The notes beneath the pieces are model-generated. The model saw nothing but the letters and a program-made list of their open reading frames with translations. It did not search any database and had not been told where the DNA came from. A stretch of DNA of 5,033 nucleotides, taken from an uncultured Ruminococcus sp. (GTDB taxonomy: Bacteria; Bacillota; Clostridia; Oscillospirales; Ruminococcaceae). This document shows, in pieces, positions 1-4,895 of the stretch (position 1 is its first letter; every line of letters begins with the position of its first letter). The stretch covers positions 1 through 5,033 of the forward strand of contig CACZQG010000017.1 in the NCBI GenBank assembly GCA_902783235.1, read 5' to 3'. The translations under genes and the position numbers were made by a program.

Positions 1-112
1 CTCTTTGACATACGCCAGTATGCCTGCATCGATTTTGTACAATCTAACGAAAAATCTGACTTCGCATCTGACGCACAATCTTTGTGCGGTATTGCCCTAA
101 AAATGCACAAAA
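1..112. repeat. Repeat-like intergenic segment with 12-bp periodicity and a short palindrome
   Basis: The tetramer ATCT recurs at exact 12-bp steps (42, 54, 66, 78), and two of the units share ATCTGAC. A perfect inverted repeat lies at 72-88 (CGCACAA, spacer TCT, TTGTGCG), and a small one at 9-22 (CATAC/GTATG). The TTGTGC arm at 82-87 could instead pair with GCACAA at 105-110. The minus strand stays open through this segment to a TAG at about 44, but it has no recognisable protein and no start signal. The segment looks like part of an interspersed intergenic repeat that continues past the left edge. This is inference, because copy number cannot be seen from one window. Confidence 0.35.
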
Positions 113-341
113 ATGTTTTAAATAATATGTATTATACAAAATAGATAAAATTCTGTAATAAAATAGGATAAAAAATTTTGAAATAGGTATTGAAAAATCA
201 AAGAAAATATGATAATATATAAGTATGTATTGTAAATCAGATTTATGACAACTACTATTGTGCCCTAAAATATAGATAACAAACGGGGAAATGATATTAT
301 GTGTCAGGTGCTGTATAATAAAAGTGTAGGAGGAAAAGTAA
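113..341 (+). other. AT-rich ftsZ upstream region
   Basis: This gene-free stretch is strongly AT-rich and carries several promoter-like hexamers (the best at 190-218). A second TATAAT lies at 314-319, but no acceptable -35 box sits 16-18 bp before it. The ribosome binding site AGGAGG is at 328-333, 8 nt before the ftsZ ATG. No tRNA, small RNA or coding region was recognised. Confidence 0.5.
190..218 (+). promoter_or_regulatory. Candidate sigma-A promoter of ftsZ
   Basis: TTGAAA (190-195) and TAATAT (213-218) are separated by 17 bp. The predicted transcription start is near 225, giving a leader of about 117 nt before ftsZ. A weaker alternative is TATGAC (244-249) with TAAAAT (266-271) at 16-bp spacing. 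AT-rich DNA yields such matches by chance, so confidence is moderate. Confidence 0.45.
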
Positions 342-1439
342 ATGACGGATTTTAATTTTGAGGAGGCATTCGATCCGCAGGTAAGCATCAAGGTCGTAGG
401 TGTTGGTGGCGGCGGCGGTAACGCCCTTAACTGCATGGTAAACGCCGGAGTAAAGGATATTGAATATATATCTGTTAACACTGATGCTAAGGCTCTCAAC
501 AGATCGAAGGCAACCACTAAGATACAGATAGGTGCAAAGCTTACGAAGGGCAGAGGCGCAGGAAACAGACCTGAGATCGGCGAACGTTCGGCTGAGGAAA
601 ACAGAGATGAGATCGAGGCAGCACTCAAGGGTGCCGATATGGTGTTCATCACTGCCGGTATGGGCGGCGGAACAGGAACCGGTGCAGCTCCCGTTGTGGC
701 AGAGATAGCACAGGAAATGGGACTTCTGACAGTTGCAGTGGTTACAAAGCCCTTCGCTTTTGAAAGAGAACAGAAGATGATCCAGGCTGAAAGAGGTATT
801 GACGAGCTGAAAAAATATGTTGATTCTCTTATCGTTATCCCTAATGAAAAGCTTTTGGACGGACTTGAAAAGCAGCCTACCATGATGGAATCCTTCAGAC
901 TGGCTGATGATATATTGAAAACAGGTGTTCAGAGTATTTCCGACCTTATAACCGAGGACGGATACATAAACCTGGACTTTGCAGACGTATCCACAATAAT
1001 GAAGGGTGCCGGATATGCTCATATGGCTATCGGTCACGGCTCGGGTAAGGACAAGGCTGCGGAAGCTGCCAAGTCGGTTATTTCCAGTCCGCTGCTTGAA
1101 ACATCTATTTCCGGCGCAAGAAGACTTCTTATCAATATCACTATGTCAGAGGATATTATGGCTTCCGATGTTGATACAGCTACAAAGATGATAACTGATA
1201 CAGCAGCTGATGATGTTGAGTTTATCTTTGGTACAGCCTTCAAGGAGGATATGAACGATGAAATGACTATCACCGTTATCGCAGCAGGCTATGGTGATGA
1301 GGTACAGAGCAACGTTACTACCAATGAAGAAGAGGTTATTCCCATAGATAACCCTCTTATCGACACACCTGCTGAAAAGAAGGAAGCTGCTTCCACAGGT
1401 GATGATCTGGATGAGATACTGAGAATGCTGGAGCAGTAA
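342..1439 (+). CDS. ftsZ: Cell division protein FtsZ
   Basis: Tubulin-like GTPase that polymerises at midcell into the Z ring and recruits the division machinery; cytoplasmic, 365 residues. Visible motifs are the glycine-rich N-terminal loop (VGVGGGGGNA, 19-28), NTDA (46-49), the tubulin signature GGGTGTG (108-114), IPN (166-168) and the T7 loop NLDFADV (210-216), whose N210, D212 and D215 match the catalytic NxDxxD pattern. The start is fixed by AGGAGG, 8 nt upstream. Oddities: the T3 loop reads GRGAGNRPEIG (70-80) where GLGAGxNPxxG is usual; FEREQKM (140-146) replaces FEGxxRM, so the guanine-contacting arginine (E. coli R142) becomes K145; and the C-terminal tail ends DLDEILRMLEQ rather than the usual D-[IV]-P-x-F-[LI]-R. 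No ftsA or ftsQ is adjacent in this window, and the gene appears monocistronic. The family call is secure; whether it is the only FtsZ of the cell is unknown. Confidence 0.97.
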   Translation: MTDFNFEEAFDPQVSIKVVGVGGGGGNALNCMVNAGVKDIEYISVNTDAKALNRSKATTKIQIGAKLTKGRGAGNRPEIGERSAEENRDEIEAALKGADMVFITAGMGGGTGTGAAPVVAEIAQEMGLLTVAVVTKPFAFEREQKMIQAERGIDELKKYVDSLIVIPNEKLLDGLEKQPTMMESFRLADDILKTGVQSISDLITEDGYINLDFADVSTIMKGAGYAHMAIGHGSGKDKAAEAAKSVISSPLLETSISGARRLLINITMSEDIMASDVDTATKMITDTAADDVEFIFGTAFKEDMNDEMTITVIAAGYGDEVQSNVTTNEEEVIPIDNPLIDTPAEKKEAASTGDDLDEILRMLEQ

Positions 1440-1460
1440 AACGCTCAGACATACAGAAAT

Positions 1461-1500
1461 GGGGCAGATCGGGGCAGATGGATGCATATGAAGGCAGATG
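1461..1500 (+). repeat. 10-bp phased GGGGCAGAT repeats
   Basis: GGGGCAGATC (1461-1470) is followed directly by GGGGCAGATG (1471-1480), and a third related unit, AAGGCAGATG, sits in the same 10-bp phase at 1491-1500. The unit between (1481-1490) has diverged. The array begins about 20 bp after the ftsZ stop. No function is evident. Confidence 0.5.
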
Positions 1501-1579
1501 TGGACAGGCATTTATCCCTGTCGGTGATCCCTTGAATGAATGCAGGCAATGTGTAAAGTGATAAGATGGCTTTTCCTGC

Positions 1580-1608
1580 TTGATAAAAGTTTGCTCCGAT
1601 TTTAAAAT
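1580..1608 (+). promoter_or_regulatory. Candidate sigma-A promoter of the fumarase-like beta subunit gene
   Basis: TTGATA (1580-1585) and TAAAAT (1603-1608) are 17 bp apart. The predicted start near 1615 gives a leader of about 65 nt that includes the hairpin at 1632-1659. The decamer TTTTAAAATA is repeated at 1600-1609 and 1613-1622, so the exact -10 is uncertain. Confidence 0.45.
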
Positions 1609-1631
1609 AATGTTTTAAAATAGTGATAAGT

Positions 1632-1664
1632 AATGCAGTCTGTGAAAATAGGCTGCATTGTTTT
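1632..1664 (+). terminator. Hairpin with a short T run ahead of the dehydratase gene
   Basis: AATGCAGTC (1632-1640) pairs with GGCTGCATT (1651-1659) as a 9-bp stem with one G-U pair and a 10-nt loop, followed by GTTTT. It could be the ftsZ terminator. Because it lies downstream of the candidate promoter at 1580-1608, it could also be a leader attenuator. The T run is short, so termination may be partial. Confidence 0.45.
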
Positions 1665-1678
1665 GAAAGGAAGAAAAA

Positions 1679-2236
1679 ATGTCCGAACCTAAGAGAATAA
1701 ATGCACAGGAGTTAAAAAAATATGCCCCGGAGCTTAAAGCAGGGGATAAGATACTCCTGTCGGGAACTGTATATACCTCCCGTGATGCGGCTCACAAGCG
1801 TATCATGGAGCTTATCCGTAAGGGAGAAAAGCTTCCCTATGACATTGAAAATGCTGTTATATATTATGCCGGACCCACTCCTGCACCTGAGGGAAAGCCT
1901 ATAGGCTCATGCGGCCCTACTACCTCGGGCAGAATGGATAAATTTGCTCCCACTCTGTTGGATATGGGACTTGCAGGCATGATGGGCAAAGGAGAACGCA
2001 GCAAAGAGGTGAGAGATGCTGTGGTGCGCAACGGCGCAGTATACCTGTGTGCAGTGGGAGGTGCAGGTGCGCTGGCAGCTCATTGTATAAAGGAATGTGA
2101 GGTCATAGCCTTTGAGGATCTGGGATGTGAGTCGGTAAAACGTCTTTACATTGAGGATTTCCCCCTTATTGTTGCAAATGACTGCAAGGGGGGAGACATA
2201 TTTGAAAGCGGCAGAATGGAATACTGCGAAAAATAA
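1679..2236 (+). CDS. Class I (Fe-S) fumarate hydratase / L(+)-tartrate dehydratase family, beta subunit
   Basis: 185 residues matching the beta subunit (equivalent to the C-terminal domain of single-chain FumA, and to TtdB) of iron-sulfur hydro-lyases that interconvert malate and fumarate or dehydrate tartrate. Family motifs are LSGTVYTSRDAAHKR (27-41), YYAGPTPAPEGKPIGSCGPTTSGRMD spread over 62-87, GKGERS (103-108), CAVGGAGALAA (124-134), and EDLGCESVKRL with the following FP (146-162). The length is typical of a free-standing beta subunit. AGGA at 1668-1671 lies 7 nt before the ATG. In the family the [4Fe-4S] cluster is bound by the alpha subunit, and alpha and beta are usually adjacent; here the upstream gene is ftsZ and no alpha subunit lies in the window, so the partner must be encoded elsewhere. 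Fumarase is the likelier role, but the sequence alone does not settle fumarate versus tartrate. The usual symbol would be fumB or ttdB. Confidence 0.9.
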   Translation: MSEPKRINAQELKKYAPELKAGDKILLSGTVYTSRDAAHKRIMELIRKGEKLPYDIENAVIYYAGPTPAPEGKPIGSCGPTTSGRMDKFAPTLLDMGLAGMMGKGERSKEVRDAVVRNGAVYLCAVGGAGALAAHCIKECEVIAFEDLGCESVKRLYIEDFPLIVANDCKGGDIFESGRMEYCEK

Positions 2237-2264
2237 TTGCAGGCTTAATAGTCAAAATGAACAA

Positions 2265-2280
2265 AAAAACACCTGTTTTT
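2265..2280 (+). terminator. Weak terminator-like hairpin after the dehydratase gene
   Basis: AAAAAC (2265-2270) pairs with GTTTTT (2275-2280) around the loop ACCT. The stem is mostly A-T, so it is a weak candidate, but it is the only terminator-like structure between this gene and the next promoter. Confidence 0.25.
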
Positions 2281-2331
2281 ATTGCGTAAATATCGTATTG
2301 TTACTTTTTGCAGCTTAATTTTTAAAATCCC

Positions 2332-2360
2332 TTGACAAATTTGTGAAAATCGTTTATTAT
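2332..2360 (+). promoter_or_regulatory. Strong sigma-A promoter of the zinc-ribbon gene
   Basis: A perfect -35 box TTGACA (2332-2337) and TATTAT (2355-2360) are separated by exactly 17 bp. This is the best promoter in the window. The predicted transcription start is near 2367, inside the palindrome described separately. Confidence 0.75.
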
Positions 2361-2366
2361 ATTTGT

Positions 2367-2388
2367 TATACGGATATAAATCCGTATA
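2367..2388. promoter_or_regulatory. 22-bp palindrome at the predicted transcription start (operator or 5' hairpin)
   Basis: TATACGGAT (2367-2375) and ATCCGTATA (2380-2388) are perfect 9-bp inverted arms around ATAA. The palindrome begins 6 bp after the -10 box, where a repressor would block polymerase. If transcription starts at or before 2367, the RNA could also form a 5'-terminal 9-bp hairpin. No regulator is encoded nearby, and the motif was not matched to a known operator. Confidence 0.55.
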
Positions 2389-2590
2389 TAGGATATAGAA
2401 TATAACTGTTTATTTAAAATGATCGTAAGTCACAATAAACGGCTTCTTTTACTTAGCTGGTGTTGGGTACCGTATTATTTTTAGGCTTTTACATAGTACA
2501 TTTTTCTTCATGTATCAGCCTGACAGTGGTTCTATTATTATCATAAGGGATAATTCCCAAAACATTTTTTACAAGCGAGGTAAAAGAACA

Positions 2591-2869
2591 ATGTACGAAG
2601 ACAAGACTTTAGTATGTAAGGAATGCGGAAATGAATTCGTATTCACAGCAGGCGAGCAGGAATTCTACGCTGAAAAGGGATTCGTAAACGAGCCCCAGAG
2701 ATGCAAGGCTTGCAGAGATGCAAGAAAGAATGCTGCAAGAGGCGAAAGAGAAATGTTCACAGCTACCTGTGCATCATGCGGCGGCGAAGCAAAGATCCCC
2801 TTCAAGCCCAGAGAAGACCGTGCAGTATACTGCAGCGAGTGCTTCGCTAAGATGAAGGAAGAGGCATAA
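2591..2869 (+). CDS. Small double zinc-ribbon protein (zf-trcl-like family)
   Basis: 92 residues with two zinc-ribbon modules. The first has C9-x2-C12 and C38-x2-C41 enclosing the typical FVFTAGEQEFYAEKGF (16-31); the second has C60-x2-C63 and C81-x2-C84 with KIPFKPRED between. The first matches the probable zinc-ribbon family common in Clostridia, whose molecular role is not established; zinc binding is expected, and nucleic acid or protein binding is possible. The start at 2591 is chosen because GAGG (2577-2580) lies 10 nt upstream and the protein then begins MYEDKTLVC, as is usual for the family; the in-frame ATG at 2510 would add 27 unrelated residues. All seven Phe codons are TTC and all three Tyr codons TAC, unlike the mixed use in neighbours, which suggests high expression. 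The strong promoter and strong terminator agree. It is a single-gene unit. Confidence 0.88.
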   Translation: MYEDKTLVCKECGNEFVFTAGEQEFYAEKGFVNEPQRCKACRDARKNAARGEREMFTATCASCGGEAKIPFKPREDRAVYCSECFAKMKEEA

Positions 2870-2883
2870 TTAAAGCTTAAACT

Positions 2884-2911
2884 GTGCAGCCGTTTCAGGC
2901 TGCACTTTTTT
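2884..2911 (+). terminator. Strong intrinsic terminator after the zinc-ribbon gene
   Basis: GTGCAGCC (2884-2891) pairs perfectly with GGCTGCAC (2898-2905) around a 6-nt loop, followed by six T (2906-2911). It lies 14 bp after the stop codon. Confidence 0.92.
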
Positions 2912-2949
2912 ACAGTATTATCTTAAACCATATGCATTTATAGTCGGCA

Positions 2950-2981
2950 CAAGGGGTGATAAATACGCTTAAAACTCCTTG
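2950..2981 (+). other. Stem-loop in the leader of the CxxC protein gene
   Basis: CAAGGGGT (2950-2957) pairs with ACTCCTTG (2974-2981) as an 8-bp stem with one G-U pair and a 16-nt loop. It ends 22 nt before the ribosome binding site GGAGG (3004-3008). No clear promoter was found between the preceding terminator and this gene, so its role is open. Confidence 0.35.
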
Positions 2982-3016
2982 GGGCATGACCGTAAAAAGA
3001 AACGGAGGAATAAAAA

Positions 3017-3223
3017 ATGGCTTATCAGGTAAACAAGAATACTATCATCGGAGATATCCTGGATCAGGATTTTGACTGTGCTCCCTTTTTCCTTGAAATG
3101 GGTATGCATTGTCTGGGATGTCCTGCATCAAGAGGTGAAACTATTGAGGAGGCTTGCTCTGTTCATCAGACAAATGCGGATGAGCTGGTAGACAAGCTTA
3201 ATAAGTACTTTGCTGAAAAGTGA
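3017..3223 (+). CDS. DUF1858 / hybrid-cluster-associated redox disulfide domain protein
   Basis: A 68-residue single-domain protein. Its features are an N-terminal segment (residues 8-20, NTIIGDILDQDFD), the hallmark GMHCLGCPASRGETIEEAC (29-47) with C32-x2-C35 and C47, and a C-terminal helix typical of the family (HQTNADELVDKLNKYF). The family (DUF1858; also known as hybrid cluster protein-associated redox disulfide domain) is thought to act in thiol redox or cluster-related chemistry in anaerobes, but its exact reaction is not established. An extra cysteine, C21, is present. The length is normal for a stand-alone member. GGAGG at 3004-3008 lies 8 nt before the ATG. No hybrid cluster protein gene is in the window. 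The gene is flanked by terminator-like hairpins at 2884-2911 and 3229-3251, so it may be transcribed alone. Confidence 0.88.
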   Translation: MAYQVNKNTIIGDILDQDFDCAPFFLEMGMHCLGCPASRGETIEEACSVHQTNADELVDKLNKYFAEK

Positions 3224-3228
3224 TAAAT

Positions 3229-3251
3229 AGCGGACGAAAGTCCGCTGTTTT
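3229..3251 (+). terminator. Terminator-like hairpin with a GAAA tetraloop
   Basis: AGCGGAC (3229-3235) pairs with GTCCGCT (3240-3246) around GAAA, a stable GNRA tetraloop, followed by GTTTT. It starts 5 bp after the stop codon. The T run is short, so some transcripts may read through into the next gene 29 bp further on, which lacks a convincing promoter of its own. Confidence 0.65.
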
Positions 3252-3279
3252 AAACTGTATAATAATTACGGAGACATAA

Positions 3280-4746
3280 ATGATAACACTTGATAAAAGG
3301 CTTGAAGCCTGTTCAAAAATGGTAAAGGGTACGGGGACAGTATGCGATATAGGTACAGACCACGCATATCTGCCTGCCTATCTGATCCTGAATAATATAT
3401 GCAAAAAGGCGGTGGCTTCCGATATAAACGAAGGACCGCTTAAATTTGCAGAGCAGACACTGGAAAAATACGGCTGCAGGGACAGAATAGCTCTTAACAG
3501 ATCCGATGGTCTTGAAGGGATCGACCTTACAGGGGTGAGTGATATTGTCATTGCCGGTATGGGGGGCGAAACTATTGCTAAAATATTGTCAGACCGGCGT
3601 ACCCGAAACAGGAAGCTGAATTTTATCCTCCAGCCTATGACAAGAGCATCCCATTTGCGAAGATGGCTGTATCAAAACGGCTTTGAGATCATCAGGGAGA
3701 CTGCGGTGTCAGAGGAGAGATTTGTGTATACGGCAATAAATGCAGTATATACGGGTATTTCAATGAATATCGGTCTCACTCCTCAGATGATAGGCAGGAT
3801 CAATACCTGTACTCCCGAGGGAGAAAGGTATTGTCTGGAGCAGTATAAAAAAATGAATAATATCGCTCTGGGACTTTCAAAGGCAGGCAAGGCTGAGGAC
3901 AGCAGCTACTATAAGTCCATAGCGGACAGGCTTGATATGATACTGAAAGGAAAAATGAATATGGTTTCCGAAATATATAAATATATAAATTCAATAGCTC
4001 CCTTTAATACCCAGGAAAAATGGGATAATTCCGGTCTTATAACAGGAGACATGAGCCGTAAGGTGAGCCGTACACTGGTGTGTCTTGATATTACCGGGGA
4101 GGTAGCTCAGGAGGCAGCCGAAAAGGGGGCAGAGCTGGTCATATCCCATCATCCGGTAATATTCCATCCCCTATACAATCTCCCTATGGACGAGCCGGTG
4201 TGTGTGCTCTGGAAAAACGGTATCAGTGTCATATGTGTACATACTCCATATGACTGTGCAGAGGGGGGAATGAGTGACATATTAATGGAGCTTGCCGGCT
4301 TTGAAAAAAAGCAGGGCATACTTGAGGTGGTAGGCGGCGGAGACAAGCCCTATGGCTTTGGCACTCTGGGAGAGCTTGATACCGGGTGCTCTGCCAAGGA
4401 GCTGGGTGAAAAGCTGCGTGAAGTGCTGCATACCGTGGTAATAAAATATAACGACTGCGGAAAGACAATAAAAAAAGCCGCATTCTGTACCGGAAGCGGC
4501 GGAAATCTCATACAAGCGGCAGCCGATATGGGGGCTGATGCGTATATCACTTCGGAGGTGAAGCACGACCAGTGGCATTACGCCAGACGCAGAGGTATAA
4601 GCGTTTTTGACTGCGGTCATTACCATACCGAGATCATCGGCATGGAGCGTCTTTGCAGGAGACTTACCGCAGAATTCCCGGATATTGAATTTATTATGTC
4701 GGAAGCGGATAAGGATCCGGTGGGATATATAATTTCCCATACATGA
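3280..4746 (+). CDS. trmK-nif3: Fused tRNA (adenine(22)-N(1))-methyltransferase TrmK and Nif3/DUF34 metal-binding protein
   Basis: 488 residues in two full domains. Residues 1-225 match TrmK, a SAM-dependent enzyme that methylates N1 of A22 in tRNA: VCDIGTDHAYLP (21-32, SAM motif I), ASDI (46-49), SDGLEG (75-80), AGMGGETIAKIL (92-103) and LQPMTRASHLRRWL (117-130), then the helical C-terminal region. Residues 226-488 match the Nif3/DUF34 family (YbgI-like, often annotated GTP cyclohydrolase 1 type 2; true function unsettled): APFNTQEKWDNSGL (240-253), SHHPVIF (289-295), HTPYD (321-325) and GHYHTE (446-451). Expected dinuclear metal ligands H290, H291, D325, H447 and E451 are all present. This is the short form, without the PII-like insertion of B. 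subtilis YqfO. In Firmicutes these are normally separate adjacent genes; here no stop codon and almost no linker separates them. GGAG (3270-3273) lies 6 nt before the ATG. Confidence 0.9.
   Translation: MITLDKRLEACSKMVKGTGTVCDIGTDHAYLPAYLILNNICKKAVASDINEGPLKFAEQTLEKYGCRDRIALNRSDGLEGIDLTGVSDIVIAGMGGETIAKILSDRRTRNRKLNFILQPMTRASHLRRWLYQNGFEIIRETAVSEERFVYTAINAVYTGISMNIGLTPQMIGRINTCTPEGERYCLEQYKKMNNIALGLSKAGKAEDSSYYKSIADRLDMILKGKMNMVSEIYKYINSIAPFNTQEKWDNSGLITGDMSRKVSRTLVCLDITGEVAQEAAEKGAELVISHHPVIFHPLYNLPMDEPVCVLWKNGISVICVHTPYDCAEGGMSDILMELAGFEKKQGILEVVGGGDKPYGFGTLGELDTGCSAKELGEKLREVLHTVVIKYNDCGKTIKKAAFCTGSGGNLIQAAADMGADAYITSEVKHDQWHYARRRGISVFDCGHYHTEIIGMERLCRRLTAEFPDIEFIMSEADKDPVGYIISHT
3946..3963 (+). 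promoter_or_regulatory. Possible internal ribosome binding site and start for Nif3
   Basis: AAAGGA (3946-3951) lies just before two in-frame ATG codons (3955, residue 226; 3961, residue 228), exactly where a stand-alone Nif3 protein would begin. From the end of AAAGGA there are 3 nt to the first ATG and 9 nt to the second, so the second is better placed. A separate Nif3 chain could therefore be made beside the fusion. This is inference; A-rich sequence can mimic such sites. Confidence 0.35.
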
Positions 4747-4766
4747 TCTTACCGGATCGGATCATG
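4742..4766 (+). other. Stem-loop overlapping the trmK-nif3 stop codon
   Basis: CATGATC (4742-4748) pairs with GATCATG (4760-4766) around an 11-nt loop. No T run follows, so it is not a standard intrinsic terminator, though it may mark the 3' end of the mRNA. Confidence 0.3.
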
Positions 4767-4834
4767 GCATAAACAGATCGTGAGTTCCAAAGCTTTTAAG
4801 GCAATACCTAAATGATTTGTAATGCGCTTTTTCC

Positions 4835-4865
4835 AATGCGTAATTCGTAATGCGTAATGCGTAAT
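4835..4865 (+). repeat. 7-bp tandem repeat AATGCGT
   Basis: Four units start at 4835, 4842, 4849 and 4856, followed by a partial AAT. The second unit reads AATTCGT. A further isolated AATGCGC is at 4821-4827. The repeat is intergenic. Confidence 0.85.
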
Positions 4866-4895
4866 CAAATGTGTCGGCAAAGCCGACAATATTTG
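4866..4895. repeat. Imperfect hairpin TGTCGGC-AAA-GCCGACA with AT-rich base
   Basis: TGTCGGC (4872-4878) pairs with GCCGACA (4882-4888) around AAA. The base extends with CAAAT (4866-4870) and ATTTG (4891-4895), a G-T pair (4871/4890) and one unpaired A (4889). There is no T run after it on the + strand. It adjoins the tandem repeat on its left and a second hairpin on its right (GAAAGCAA 4895-4902 with TTGCTTTC 4916-4923). Confidence 0.6.

Larger units (their letters stand above)
2237..2590 (+). other. 354-bp gene-free region: promoter, operator-like palindrome and long leader
   Basis: The region holds a weak terminator-like hairpin (2265-2280), a near-consensus promoter (2332-2360), a palindrome at the predicted start (2367-2388) and a leader of about 224 nt before the zinc-ribbon gene. 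In the leader GTTTATT (2408-2414) can pair with AATAAAC (2434-2440). An in-frame extension from an ATG at 2510 exists but lacks a ribosome binding site. No known riboswitch class was recognised. Confidence 0.5.

Noticed and set aside
44..883. Long minus-strand open frame opposite the start of ftsZ
   Set aside because: It lies mostly antisense to ftsZ, its product is a low-complexity, serine- and proline-rich shadow, and it has no ribosome binding site or family resemblance.
297..1037. Second minus-strand open frame opposite ftsZ
   Set aside because: It is fully explained as a reverse-frame shadow of the strongly supported ftsZ gene.
1503..1522. GACAGG/CCTGTC hairpin as the ftsZ terminator
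   Set aside because: The 6-bp stem has no T run after it; the hairpin at 1632-1664 is a better candidate.
2419..2484. 21-codon upstream open frame in the zinc-ribbon leader (begins MIVSHNK)
   Set aside because: No Shine-Dalgarno sequence lies at a workable distance and there is no run of regulatory codons, so a leader peptide cannot be supported.
2510..2590. 27-residue N-terminal extension of the zinc-ribbon protein
   Set aside because: There is no ribosome binding site before the ATG at 2510, the residues do not look like the family, and the start at 2591 has both a binding site and the usual N-terminus.
2974..3008. CTCC at 2975-2978 as an anti-Shine-Dalgarno switch for the CxxC protein gene
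   Set aside because: Only four base pairs with GGAG at 3004-3007 are possible, too few to claim a switch.
4282..4740. Minus-strand open frames within the Nif3 half of the fusion
   Set aside because: They lie opposite a clear domain with all metal ligands conserved, and the predicted products match nothing recognisable.
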